Source: Lysobacter sp. (GTDB lineage: Bacteria; Pseudomonadota; Gammaproteobacteria; Xanthomonadales; Xanthomonadaceae). From it: a stretch of DNA of 64,000 nt. The stretch lies in the NCBI GenBank assembly GCA_013141175.1, contig JABFRN010000001.1, forward strand, positions 4,050,001 to 4,114,000. The letters run 5' to 3'. Positions 27,630 to 35,870 of the stretch are shown piece by piece. Each line of letters opens with the position of its first letter. The stretch's first letter is position 1. The notes beneath the pieces are model-generated. The model worked only from the letters and a program-made list of their open reading frames with translations. It had not been told where the DNA came from and ran no database searches. A program made the translations under genes and the position numbers.

Positions 27630-27761
27630 GTAGGAGCGGCTTCAGCCGCGAAGCCCACAACACGCCAGCGCTACCGCCGAGCGCAATCCGGGGACACCCC
27701 TGGATTGCGTTCAACGTCATGCCCGAAACGTCGCTGGCTTCGCGGCTGAAGCCGCTCCTAC
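27630..27761. repeat. REP/BIME-like inverted repeat pair
   Basis: A 26-base element at 27630-27655 (beginning GTAGGAGCGGCTTCAGCCGC) is repeated exactly in reverse complement at 27736-27761. Between them lies a second nested repeat, CGCAATCC and GGATTGCG, at about 27690-27717. Degenerate pieces of the unit (CTTGCAGGAACCGCTCTTG) precede the left copy. This is the arrangement of bacterial interspersed mosaic elements and should fold into a long hairpin in the metX transcript. Confidence 0.75.
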
Positions 27762-27800
27762 GAATGCGGCGCCCGCCGGCCCATGACCCGCCGACGCTGC

Positions 27801-27806
27801 TAGAAT
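27801..27806 (+). promoter_or_regulatory. Putative -10 element for the cysteine dioxygenase-like gene
   Basis: TAGAAT in the context GCTAGAATCC, 42 bases before the start codon. It resembles the GCTACACT-type -10 regions elsewhere in the window. No clear -35 is visible. A small GGCA/TGCC hairpin follows in the leader. Confidence 0.35.
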
Positions 27807-27847
27807 CCGACTCATAACCCGGCAGAATGCCTTTATAGGATTTCGTC

Positions 27848-28426
27848 ATGACGATGCTCGATTTCCCCGGCCGCGCCCATCTGATCGAATCCATCGACGC
27901 CGCCGTCGCCCTTGGCGACCATGCCGCCGTGGCCCAGGCCCTGCGCGGTTCGCTGTGCCGGATGATGCGCGAGAACACCGTCGCACTACCCGCCTGCGTG
28001 CTGGACCCGGTCGAAGGCCATTACGCCCGCCGCGAACTCTACGTCAGCCCGAAGCACGGCTACGTCGTCATCGCCATGACCTGGGGGCCCGGACAGGGCA
28101 CGCCGATCCACGACCATTCCGGACTGTGGTGCGTCGAAGGCGTCTGGCACGGCCAGCTCGAAATCACCCAGTACGACCTCAGCGAACAACGCGGCGACCG
28201 CTATCGGTTCACCGACGTCGGCAGCCTGATCGCCGGCACCGGCTCCGCCGGCAGCCTGATCCCGCCGCACGAGTACCACACCATCCGCAACGCCAGCGAC
28301 ACCGATACCGCCGTCTCGCTGCACATCTACCAGCGCACGATGACCTGCTGCGGCATCTTCGACGCCGCCGGCGACGGCTGGCATGTCTATGCCAGCAAAC
28401 AGTTGCAACTGGACCACGCTGCCTGA
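27848..28426 (+). CDS. Cysteine dioxygenase family protein
   Basis: 192 aa cupin of the type I cysteine dioxygenase family (PF05995). The iron-binding histidines appear as His88 and His90 in PIHDHSGLWC, and His141 in LIPPHEYHTI. Cys95 and a Tyr near residue 161 could form the thioether crosslink known from cysteine dioxygenases; many bacterial relatives that use 3-mercaptopropionate lack that cysteine. It would oxidise cysteine to cysteine sulfinate, or a related thiol. It follows the MetX-family gene, another sulfur-metabolism enzyme, but has its own promoter-like element. Confidence 0.85.
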   Translation: MTMLDFPGRAHLIESIDAAVALGDHAAVAQALRGSLCRMMRENTVALPACVLDPVEGHYARRELYVSPKHGYVVIAMTWGPGQGTPIHDHSGLWCVEGVWHGQLEITQYDLSEQRGDRYRFTDVGSLIAGTGSAGSLIPPHEYHTIRNASDTDTAVSLHIYQRTMTCCGIFDAAGDGWHVYASKQLQLDHAA

Positions 28427-28461
28427 GCCGCCGACCCGTCGCGGCCCACGGCGACCTCGGC

Positions 28462-28467
28462 TATACT
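28462..28467 (+). promoter_or_regulatory. Putative -10 element of the tRNA-Leu gene
   Basis: TATACT in the context GGCTATACTGCC, with 10 bases between it and the first tRNA base. The position fits transcription beginning just before the tRNA. Confidence 0.5.
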
Positions 28468-28477
28468 GCCGCCCCGC

Positions 28478-28564
28478 GCCGAAGTGGCGGAATCGGTAGA
28501 CGCAGCGGACTCAAAATCCGCCGCCCTTAAAAGCGTGAGGGTTCGAGTCCCTCCTTCGGCACCA
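28478..28564 (+). tRNA. tRNA-Leu (anticodon CAA)
   Basis: 87 bases including an encoded CCA. The acceptor stem GCCGAAG pairs with CTTCGGC, the anticodon stem GCGGA/TCCGC encloses the loop CTCAAAA with anticodon CAA, a long class II variable arm follows (CCCTTAAAAGCGTGAGGG), and the T loop is GGTTCGAGTCC. It decodes UUG. Confidence 0.96.
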
Positions 28565-28635
28565 GGCCAGAGACGCGATCTGGCAGCGACGGCTTCCAAC
28601 GAGCCATCGCGAGGGGAAACCTTCGATAGAAAGTA

Positions 28636-28664
28636 AAAAGGCCACGCTCTCGCGTGGCCTTTTG
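28636..28664. terminator. Rho-independent terminator, bidirectional
   Basis: GGCCACGC and GCGTGGCC around a TCTC loop, with AAAAA before and TTTT after, lie between the tRNA-Leu gene and a convergent small gene. It can serve both strands. Confidence 0.85.
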
Positions 28665-28692
28665 CGTCATTGGCATCTCGATCGTGGCCCGA

Positions 28693-28887
28693 TCATTTTT
28701 TCGGCTTTGGCTTCTTGAAAAAATAATACAAGCCGAGAACGAGCAACACGGCACCGAAGACCAACGCACCCGTCTGGCCGTTCTTGTAGGCTGCCGAATC
28801 CGCTTCCGATGCCGAGGACAGGAATCCATTGATCAAGATCAATGCCCCCCAAATCACGCCAATCGCACCGAATATTCTATTTCTCAC
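28693..28887 (-). CDS. Small two-helix membrane protein
   Basis: 64 aa from GTG 28887 with GAGGAG about 10 bases upstream; the open frame to 29040 has no better start. Two hydrophobic segments (IFGAIGVIWGALILINGF and GALVFGAVLLVLGLYYFF) are followed by a basic tail KKPKPKK. I do not recognise a family. It ends at a bidirectional terminator. Confidence 0.6.
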   Translation of the reverse strand: MRNRIFGAIGVIWGALILINGFLSSASEADSAAYKNGQTGALVFGAVLLVLGLYYFFKKPKPKK

Positions 28888-29052
28888 AGGCTGCACTCCT
28901 CGATCCACACGAAAGCACTCTTTATATCGCAACACGTGCTGCATTGGGGTCGGCATCGCTGATCCGGCACCTCTCCCCGCACGACAGAAACCGAGGTCGC
29001 CTTCAGACAGACCATCGGAAAAATACTCAAGCGACAGCATGGCTTTGACAGC

Positions 29053-30855
29053 TCACCCCTGCTCCCGCACCACCTCCAACACCTCCGCGCCGTAACGCTC
29101 CAGCTTGGCGCCGCCGATGCCGCCGACCTGCGCGAGTTCGCCCATCGAATCGGGGCGACGTTCGGCGATATTGCGTAGCGTGCTGTCGTGGAAGATCACG
29201 TAGGCGGGGACGTTCTGTTCCTTCGCGAGTCGCGCACGCAGATCGCGCAGCGCCTGGAAGAGATGCAGATCCTGCGCTTGTACAGGCAGGCCGGTGCGCG
29301 GGCCGCTGTCGCGGTCCCGCGATTTCTTGCTGGGCAACTCCTTGCGCAGCACCACCGTCTGCCCGCCGGTCAGCACCACGCGGCTGGCGTCGGTCAGACG
29401 CAGGCCGCCGAAACCTTCGGCATCGACTTCCAGCAATCCCGCAGCGACCAGCTGACGGAACACGCCGCGCCACGTTTTGGCGTCGAGGTCGGCGCCGATA
29501 CCGTAGGTGCTGAGCTTGTCGTGTCCGAACTGGCGGATGCGTTCGCCCTCGCCGCCGCGCAGCACGTCGATCAAATGCACCGCGCCGAAACGCTGGCCGG
29601 TGCGGTAAACGCAGCTCAGCGCCTTGCGCGCGGCCTGGGTCGCGTCCCAACTGTTGGCCGGCTGCAGGCAGTTGTCGCAGTAACCGCAAGGTTGCGGGTA
29701 GGTTTCGCCGAAGCCCGCCAGCAGCACCTGGCGCCGGCACTGCATCGATTCGCAGTAGCCGAGCAGTTGATCGAGCTTGCGGCGCTCCAACTGCTTGCGC
29801 TCCTCGCCGGCTTCGGACTGCTCGATCATCTGCTTGAGCAGCACCATGTCGCCAAGGCCGTAGCAGAGCCAGGCTTCGGCGGGCTCGCCGTCGCGACCGG
29901 CGCGGCCGGTTTCCTGGTAATAGCCTTCGAGCGATTTCGGCAGATCGACATGCGCGACGAAACGCACATCGGGCTTGTCGATGCCCATGCCGAACGCGAT
30001 GGTCGCGACCATCACCACGCCGTCCTCGCGCAGGAATCGGCGCTGGTTCGCGGCGCGCACTTCGGCATCGAGTCCGGCGTGATACGGCAGCGCCTTGAAC
30101 CCGAGGCCCGCAAGCGTTTCGGCGGTCTGATCGACCTTGCGCCGCGACAGGCAGTAGACGATGCCTGCCTCGTCGCGATGTTCGCGCAGGAAATCGAGCA
30201 GTTGGCGCTTGCCGTTCTCCTTCTGCACCACCGTGTAGCGGATGTTGGGGCGGTCGAAGGAACTGACGAACCACTGCGCGTCTTCCAACTGCAGGCGTTC
30301 GGCGATCTCGCGCTGGGTCGGCGGGTCGGCGGTCGCGGTCAACGCGATCCGCGGCACGTCGGGCCAACGCTCGTGCAGCACCGTGAGTTCGCGGTATTCG
30401 CGGCGGAAATCGTGGCCCCACTGCGACACGCAGTGCGCCTCGTCGATCGCGAACAGCGCCACTTTTGCGCGGTCCAGCAGCGACAGGAAACGTGAAGTCA
30501 GCAGCCGCTCGGGCGCGACGTACAGCAGATCGAGTTCGCCGGCCAGCATCGCGCGTTCGATCCGCGACGCCGATTCGGCGTCCAGCGTGGAGTTGAGGAA
30601 CTCGGCGCGCACGCCGACCTGGCGCAGGGCTTCGACCTGATCCTGCATCAATGCGATCAGCGGCGACACCACCACGCCGACGCCGTCGCGCAGCAGCGCG
30701 GGCACCTGATAGCACAGCGACTTGCCGCCGCCGGTGGGCATGAGCACCAGCGCGTCGCCGCCGGCCGCGATGTGTTCGATGATCGCCTGCTGCGGGCCGC
30801 GGAAATCGGCATGGCCGAAGATGCGGCGCAGCAGGCTCTGGGGAGATTCCTGCAT
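29053..30855 (-). CDS. recQ: ATP-dependent DNA helicase RecQ
   Basis: 600 aa from ATG 30855 ([20 protein letters not shown]); longer frames upstream lack resemblance. The helicase motifs are [13 protein letters not shown] (Walker A), [17 protein letters not shown] (DEAH box plus aromatic-rich loop) and [13 protein letters not shown] (motif VI). The zinc-binding cysteines lie in [10 protein letters not shown] and CGYCDNC, then a winged-helix domain and a C-terminal HRDC domain ([16 protein letters not shown], then [14 protein letters not shown]). It unwinds DNA 3' to 5' in recombination and repair. Confidence 0.95.
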   Translation of the reverse strand: MQESPQSLLRRIFGHADFRGPQQAIIEHIAAGGDALVLMPTGGGKSLCYQVPALLRDGVGVVVSPLIALMQDQVEALRQVGVRAEFLNSTLDAESASRIERAMLAGELDLLYVAPERLLTSRFLSLLDRAKVALFAIDEAHCVSQWGHDFRREYRELTVLHERWPDVPRIALTATADPPTQREIAERLQLEDAQWFVSSFDRPNIRYTVVQKENGKRQLLDFLREHRDEAGIVYCLSRRKVDQTAETLAGLGFKALPYHAGLDAEVRAANQRRFLREDGVVMVATIAFGMGIDKPDVRFVAHVDLPKSLEGYYQETGRAGRDGEPAEAWLCYGLGDMVLLKQMIEQSEAGEERKQLERRKLDQLLGYCESMQCRRQVLLAGFGETYPQPCGYCDNCLQPANSWDATQAARKALSCVYRTGQRFGAVHLIDVLRGGEGERIRQFGHDKLSTYGIGADLDAKTWRGVFRQLVAAGLLEVDAEGFGGLRLTDASRVVLTGGQTVVLRKELPSKKSRDRDSGPRTGLPVQAQDLHLFQALRDLRARLAKEQNVPAYVIFHDSTLRNIAERRPDSMGELAQVGGIGGAKLERYGAEVLEVVREQG

Positions 30856-30934
30856 GACCGCTAGGTTATCAGGTGCCGCAAATCCGCCGCTGTCGGGAAA
30901 TCCCGTATCGCGCATCGGACAAACACTCGCGCTA

Positions 30935-30962
30935 GTCTCCGGCTCCGCCCCTCGACGGAGAC
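30935..30962 (+). promoter_or_regulatory. Stem-loop over the start region of the 30967 gene
   Basis: GTCTCCG (30935-30941) pairs with CGGAGAC (30956-30962) four bases before a TTG start. The GGAG ribosome binding site lies in the 3' arm. A TAGTCT that could be the -10 overlaps its 5' side, so the hairpin would sit at or near the very 5' end of the mRNA. Confidence 0.4.
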
Positions 30963-30966
30963 CGCC

Positions 30967-31638
30967 TTGTCGCGCAACCGGACCCTGCTGTTCGCCCTGA
31001 GCGGTGCGCTGGTCCTGCTGGCGTGTCTGGATTCGCCGGTATTGCTGCCCTACCCGTTGCTGGTGCTGGCGGTGCTGCGCGGCTGGCGTCTGCCGCGCAT
31101 CGGCGGCGCCGGAACATCGCTGATGCTGTCGATGCTGCTCGCGAGCCTTGTGTTGGAAACCGGCGCCTGGGCACACAACTACCTGCGCGACGCTCCGGAA
31201 CCCGCGCTGTTCCATCCGCAGCTCATCCCGGATCTGGTCATCGCGATCGGTGTCTACGCATCGTGGTGGCTGACGTGGTGGTGGATGCTGCGCAGGTCCG
31301 GGTTCACGACGCTGCAGGTCTTCCTCACCTCCGGTTTGTACGGGGTCCTGATCGAGCAACAGGGCAGGATCTTCATCGCCGGCCTGTCGACGATGCCGAT
31401 GGGGCTGCTGTTATGGGCCTTCGTCGCACTGGCCTATGGCGCGACGATGGCGCTGGCGACCTTTCTCGTCCGCGAGCGCTTCGACGCCCAGCGCGAGATG
31501 CGGTGGAAGCTGCCGCTGACCTGGCTGCTCCTGTTCGCGATGACCTTCGCCACCAGTTTCGTCTGGGGGCTCGTGCTGCAGGCCACCGATGCGATCCCAC
31601 CGAAGAAGCTGCCGATGCGCGAGCATCCGTTCTGGTGA
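30967..31638 (+). CDS. Multi-spanning membrane protein of unknown function
   Basis: 223 aa from TTG 30967 with GGAG upstream. It has about six hydrophobic segments ([80 protein letters not shown] and [20 protein letters not shown]). I do not recognise a family. It is divergent from recQ. The gene downstream has its own promoter-like element. Confidence 0.65.
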   Translation: MSRNRTLLFALSGALVLLACLDSPVLLPYPLLVLAVLRGWRLPRIGGAGTSLMLSMLLASLVLETGAWAHNYLRDAPEPALFHPQLIPDLVIAIGVYASWWLTWWWMLRRSGFTTLQVFLTSGLYGVLIEQQGRIFIAGLSTMPMGLLLWAFVALAYGATMALATFLVRERFDAQREMRWKLPLTWLLLFAMTFATSFVWGLVLQATDAIPPKKLPMREHPFW

Positions 31639-31676
31639 TCGACGGACGCGACTGCGACGGACTGCGATCAGCCCGC

Positions 31677-31682
31677 TACACT
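31677..31682 (+). promoter_or_regulatory. Putative -10 element for the 31714 gene
   Basis: TACACT in the context GCTACACTGCC. A short inverted repeat, CCCGGG at about 31684 and 31700, follows in the leader before the ATG at 31714. Confidence 0.4.
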
Positions 31683-31713
31683 GCCCGGGTATCCAGATTC
31701 CCGGGAAGCGGGC

Positions 31714-32322
31714 ATGAAAAGCGCAGGCATCACCGTTGTCGTCGTCGCCAGTCTCGTAGGCGGCATCCTGCTTTACGAAGCGCTGAAGCCGGAACGGATG
31801 AACGAGCCCACCGCCGCCGAGATCAAGACGCAGATGGACAAGCTGCGCACCGAAGCCGCGCAGAAGAATCCAAACCTGCCGCAGAGCGACGCGATCAAGG
31901 AAGAGGCCACCAGGCAGGCCAGCGCGATGCTGAAAGACAGCGACGGCGAAACCCGCGCGCGCACCGCCGCCGGGCTGTTCTTCGGCTCGTATTTCATGAA
32001 CACCCGCGCCCGGCCCGCGTACTGCCGCCAACGCGGCGTCGATCTGACCCCGTTCGTGACCGCCTTCGACCAGACCCACCGCGCCGAGCTGACCCGCGCC
32101 CGCGAGATCCTGGCCCGCGCCGGCATCGACCCGGAATCGATGGCGCCGAAACTGCAGGCGGAATTCGTCTCGCTGGTGGAGCAGGACATGAAGGACTTCG
32201 CCACCGGCGCGCAGGTCCAGCCGGAAAGCGCCTGCGAGTTGTTCAATCAGAACTCGAAGATCATCGCCGAAGCCATCGTGCTGCCGGCCGATGTGAAGCA
32301 GGCACTGATGGCGACGTACTGA
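31714..32322 (+). CDS. Membrane-anchored protein of unknown function
   Basis: 202 aa with one N-terminal hydrophobic segment (ITVVVVASLVGGILLYEAL) and a helical, charged periplasmic or cytoplasmic body. The body has two cysteines (ARPAYCRQRG and ESACELFNQ) that could pair, and a repeated helical character (AEIKTQMDKLRTEAAQKNP). I do not recognise a family. It has its own promoter-like element and precedes the patatin-like gene. Confidence 0.65.
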   Translation: MKSAGITVVVVASLVGGILLYEALKPERMNEPTAAEIKTQMDKLRTEAAQKNPNLPQSDAIKEEATRQASAMLKDSDGETRARTAAGLFFGSYFMNTRARPAYCRQRGVDLTPFVTAFDQTHRAELTRAREILARAGIDPESMAPKLQAEFVSLVEQDMKDFATGAQVQPESACELFNQNSKIIAEAIVLPADVKQALMATY

Positions 32323-32442
32323 CCGCATCGCGCCCGTTCGCCCGATGCTGGCAGCGCAGGGACAGCGGTGGCATCGCCCGCATTACCTGCGTCCGGCGCT
32401 TTGCTGCGATCATGGTCGGGCTTTCCTCTCCGATCATCGCCC

Positions 32443-33468
32443 ATGACTTCCCTGCGTTGCCTGCTGCTCGCCTTCGCCCTGACCCTGATCGCCGGCTGCG
32501 GCGGTCAGGCCACGAAACCCACGCAGCCCGCCCCCGTCGTGAAACCTGCACAGCCCGCACCGCCGGTGAAGATCCGCATCGGCATCGCCCTCGGCGGCGG
32601 CGCCGCGAAAGGTTTCGCGCATATCGGCGTGATCAAGATGCTCGAAGCCAACGGCTTCAAGCCCGAAGTGGTGTCCGGCACCAGCGCCGGCAGCGTGGTC
32701 GGCGCGCTCTACGCCAGCGGCATGGATGCATTCCAGATGCAGGAGCACGCGGTCGCGCTGGACGAAGCGCGGATCCGCGACGTGACCCTGTTCAATGGCG
32801 GACTGGTCCGCGGCCAGAAGCTGCAGGATTACGTCAACGAGATGGTCGGCAACCGCGCGTTCGACAGGATGAAGAAACCGTTCGCGGTGGTCTCGACCCA
32901 GCTCGAAACCGGCGCACGCACGGTGTTCGTGCGCGGCAATGTCGGCCAGGCCGTACGCGCGTCCTGCAGCATTCCGGGCGTGTTCGAACCGGTGAAAATC
33001 GACACGTTCCATTACGTCGACGGCGGCGTGGTCAGTCCGGTGCCGGTGGACGCCGCCCGCCAACTGGGCGCCGACTTCGTGATCGCCGTGGACATTTCCA
33101 CCCGCATCACCGGCAAGACCCCGGAGAACCTGCTGGGCGTGGTGAATCAATCGATCACGATCATGGGCCAGAAACTCGGCGAGCAGGAACTCTCCCGCGC
33201 CGATGTCATCATCCGGCCCAGGGTCAACGACATCGGTCCCGCCGATTTCGAACAGCGCGCCCGTGCGATCCTCGAAGGCGAGAAAGCGGCGCTGGCGGCA
33301 TTGCCGCAGATCCGGCTCAAACTCGAACAGATGCGCCAGGCGCGCGCGGCGGCGCAGGCGGCGAAGCGCAATCCCGCGCCGGCGCTGCCGGAAAAATGCG
33401 AAGAGCCCGGCTTCATCGGCGGATTGCTCGGCAAGGATGCGGAGTGCGGACCGAAGGGCAAGCGCTGA
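32443..33468 (+). CDS. Patatin-like phospholipase, lipoprotein
   Basis: 341 aa from ATG 32443, chosen because the lipoprotein signal (LRCLLLAFALTLIAGC) starts there. After a Pro-rich linker comes a patatin domain with oxyanion loop LGGGAAKGFAHIGVI, catalytic Ser81 in VSGTSAGSVVG and catalytic Asp193 in YVDGGVVSPVPV. It resembles RssA/NTE-type serine esterases and should hydrolyse phospholipids or lysophospholipids in the periplasm or at the outer membrane. The C-terminus is an Arg/Ala-rich helix and a Cys-containing tail. A terminator follows. Confidence 0.9.
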   Translation: MTSLRCLLLAFALTLIAGCGGQATKPTQPAPVVKPAQPAPPVKIRIGIALGGGAAKGFAHIGVIKMLEANGFKPEVVSGTSAGSVVGALYASGMDAFQMQEHAVALDEARIRDVTLFNGGLVRGQKLQDYVNEMVGNRAFDRMKKPFAVVSTQLETGARTVFVRGNVGQAVRASCSIPGVFEPVKIDTFHYVDGGVVSPVPVDAARQLGADFVIAVDISTRITGKTPENLLGVVNQSITIMGQKLGEQELSRADVIIRPRVNDIGPADFEQRARAILEGEKAALAALPQIRLKLEQMRQARAAAQAAKRNPAPALPEKCEEPGFIGGLLGKDAECGPKGKR

Positions 33469-33500
33469 AACATCGGGACATGTTCAGCACCGGAATGAAG

Positions 33501-33530
33501 AAGGGCCGGCAATGCCGGCCCTTCGTTTTC
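33501..33530. terminator. Rho-independent terminator
   Basis: AAGGGCCGGC-AAT-GCCGGCCCTT followed by CGTTTTC lies between the convergent patatin-like gene and the CXXCH lipoprotein gene. Confidence 0.85.
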
Positions 33531-33547
33531 AAAACCGACAATCTGAT

Positions 33548-35593
33548 TCAGTGCGCATTGTTCAACCTGCGGAACATGGCTTCCTGCAGAAGAGCGCTTG
33601 CGCTGCAGCTGTGGTTCGACATGGCTGCCAGATCGCTCTGGCGACGCAATACGTCACCGAAACTGCGTGTCGTATATGACGGTGCCGGCATGGTCGGGTC
33701 CCCCTTCGGGAAGGTCGAAGGCGCGACCAGGGTCCCAACACCGGTCAGGAACTTCGACAAATGACTCTGGACATTGATATTGCGGGGAGTGATATGCACG
33801 AAATTGGTTTCCGGCGTCGAACCTGACGGGAACGATACCGCAGGCTTGCCGTTGTAGCGGGTTTCGCCAGCATGGCATGAGTCGCACGTATTCAACGAAA
33901 ACTTGTGCCTGGCTTGGGGGCTGACAACGCCAGGCGCTTTCCAGACCGCACTGTCGACGACGGCCATATTGAGCGTCGAACCGGTCAGGAATGGCTGACT
34001 TGCCCATGAATTCGGCACGATGTGCGTCCCGCTCAATATCGCCGACAAATTCGAATTGATGTAGCTGGCCAGCAAGGCCGTGTTGTTGCGCGTGTGGTGC
34101 GGCGTGTTTTTTGTAGAGACGACATGCAGCATGTTGTCGCCCTGCAAATGAAACTCCCTCAGCTCCCACGGATCTCCGCTCGGGATCGGAGCCCGACCCG
34201 ACAGCGCAGAAGCACTACCGATGGGTCCGCCATATCCATTGCCCAATGCGATTTCGTTCGTGCGGATCTGTTTGATCGCACTGCCATTGGGCTTCGTGCC
34301 GCCAGCGCCCGCCAGAGTGAACTGGTCAGTGATCGCTTGCAACGCGGGATTGAACGCAGCACTTCCGAGCGTGATGTTGCCCAAGGCAAGCCACTCTTGC
34401 GCATAGCTACGGATCGCCGTGCATTGATTGATCGGAATTTCGTATTCCAGGATGATCGTAAAGTCCATCTTCGAGCATCCGCCATTATTGTTGCGGTTCA
34501 CGACACCGAACACGAAACGACCCTCGCCAGCATTGACCGGGATGCCGCCAGAACCGCCGTAACTCGAAGATCCGGTCGAAGAACTGCGCAGGTCCAGGCG
34601 GTTGACGATCGCAAGCAGGCGCATCGGCGACTGGTCGAGATCAAGCCTGCCGTTGGCGTCACGCGGCCATGGGTTGAGCACCAGGTTGTTCATTTTGGTG
34701 CGCGCGGGAATCGGGAACGGCGTGCCCGTATGCGTCGTATTCCAGGTCTGCAGCCAAGCCTCGACGAAATCGGCCGGGTGCACACTGGTCGAACTTTGAT
34801 TCGCCATTTCCTTCATCAACGTCTTGAAAGTCCATGCGCCATCCGGGTCGCCCACATTGCCGCAGATGTCGAATGTGCGGGTCGGATCCTGGACCACCGA
34901 AAGATCGGTGATCATCAGCGTCTTCGCAGGATTCTGCTGAAACGAAATCGGGAGCGAAATCATGCTCTGGCGGATCGCTATCGGCAGCGAGCGGTCGCGC
35001 GCCGTCCTCAAGAACTCCGGATCGATGAATTCGAATTCGCTTTCCGCCACCAGTTCGCGTCCTTCGAACACCGGGAATTTCGTGGCCTTTGCCTCCACGA
35101 TTTCCTGTTTGCGATTTTCCTGCTCCACCGCGAACAGATCGAAATCGAAATCGATCAATGCGGCGAATCGTTTCGAGTCCCGTGGATCGCGCTTCAGATG
35201 GTATACGCGCTTGTCGATGACGAACTTGACCTCTTCACCGAGCATTTCCGCATTTTCGTAACGGACGGCAAGCTCGGCGTTGCCTTCGGGGTTACCCTCT
35301 TTCTCTCGCGGCGTGAGTTCGACTTCCGATGCGAGCGGCGGATTTTCGTCGACTTCAGGCGGTGCCTGCTCTTTCCCGGACGCGCTGGCGGGCGCCGCAG
35401 ACTGCACGAAAGCACGTGTCGAAGCCGATGGCGAAACATCCGCTTCGGCAGAAACGGGAGACGCATCGGCCTTATGGGCAAGCTCCGCCGTCGAAGGCGG
35501 GTCGCAAGCGGACAGACCGCACGAGAGGACCAGGACGCAAAAAGCGTTCAGAGCGCTTCTTGGGCCGGCGCAGGGAAGATGATCATGGGACAT
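33548..35593 (-). CDS. Large lipoprotein with a single CXXCH haem-binding motif
   Basis: 681 aa from ATG 35593, AAGGAG 9 bases upstream. The lipoprotein signal ends in LSCGLSAC and an Ala/Ser/Pro-rich linker follows. The body has conserved-looking segments (IVNRLDLRSSSTGSSSYGG, then GEGRFVFGVVNRNNNGG). Near the C-terminus is NTCDSCHAGETRYNG, a CXXCH motif that the ccm machinery in this window could load with haem, followed by FVHITPRN and LSKFLTGVG. I remember similar large lipoproteins from myxobacteria, with unknown function. It is a single gene between two terminators. Confidence 0.75.
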   Translation of the reverse strand: MSHDHLPCAGPRSALNAFCVLVLSCGLSACDPPSTAELAHKADASPVSAEADVSPSASTRAFVQSAAPASASGKEQAPPEVDENPPLASEVELTPREKEGNPEGNAELAVRYENAEMLGEEVKFVIDKRVYHLKRDPRDSKRFAALIDFDFDLFAVEQENRKQEIVEAKATKFPVFEGRELVAESEFEFIDPEFLRTARDRSLPIAIRQSMISLPISFQQNPAKTLMITDLSVVQDPTRTFDICGNVGDPDGAWTFKTLMKEMANQSSTSVHPADFVEAWLQTWNTTHTGTPFPIPARTKMNNLVLNPWPRDANGRLDLDQSPMRLLAIVNRLDLRSSSTGSSSYGGSGGIPVNAGEGRFVFGVVNRNNNGGCSKMDFTIILEYEIPINQCTAIRSYAQEWLALGNITLGSAAFNPALQAITDQFTLAGAGGTKPNGSAIKQIRTNEIALGNGYGGPIGSASALSGRAPIPSGDPWELREFHLQGDNMLHVVSTKNTPHHTRNNTALLASYINSNLSAILSGTHIVPNSWASQPFLTGSTLNMAVVDSAVWKAPGVVSPQARHKFSLNTCDSCHAGETRYNGKPAVSFPSGSTPETNFVHITPRNINVQSHLSKFLTGVGTLVAPSTFPKGDPTMPAPSYTTRSFGDVLRRQSDLAAMSNHSCSASALLQEAMFRRLNNAH

Positions 35594-35804
35594 GTTGATT
35601 CACTCCTTGTGAATGCGATGGTTGACGCTGGGATCCTTCCACGAAACGTTCCAGCAGCATGTCGGCATGTGTGCTTCCACACGTCCGTTGTGTGCCGAAA
35701 TCCCGCAGACCCCCGGTATGGGCGCATGTCGAGCGCAACAGGCAGCATGCGCACCATGCCTACTCGCGGCACAGGCATGATTCCGGACATTGACCCTGCA
35801 AATG

Positions 35805-35835
35805 AAAAAGGCCGGCGATGCCGGCCTTTTTCTTG
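35805..35835. terminator. Rho-independent terminator
   Basis: AAAAAGGCCGGC-GAT-GCCGGCCTTTTT is downstream of rhlE on the minus strand, between its end and the lipoprotein promoter region. The rest of the 35594-35870 gap shows no gene. Confidence 0.85.
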
Positions 35836-35870
35836 TCAATCGATCACCTCGATTCGATTGATCGAAACAA

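Noticed and set aside
27600-27770. Possible rho-independent terminator of metX
   Set aside because: The hairpin lacks a T-run and its arms are copies of a dispersed repeat, so it is described as a repeat element.
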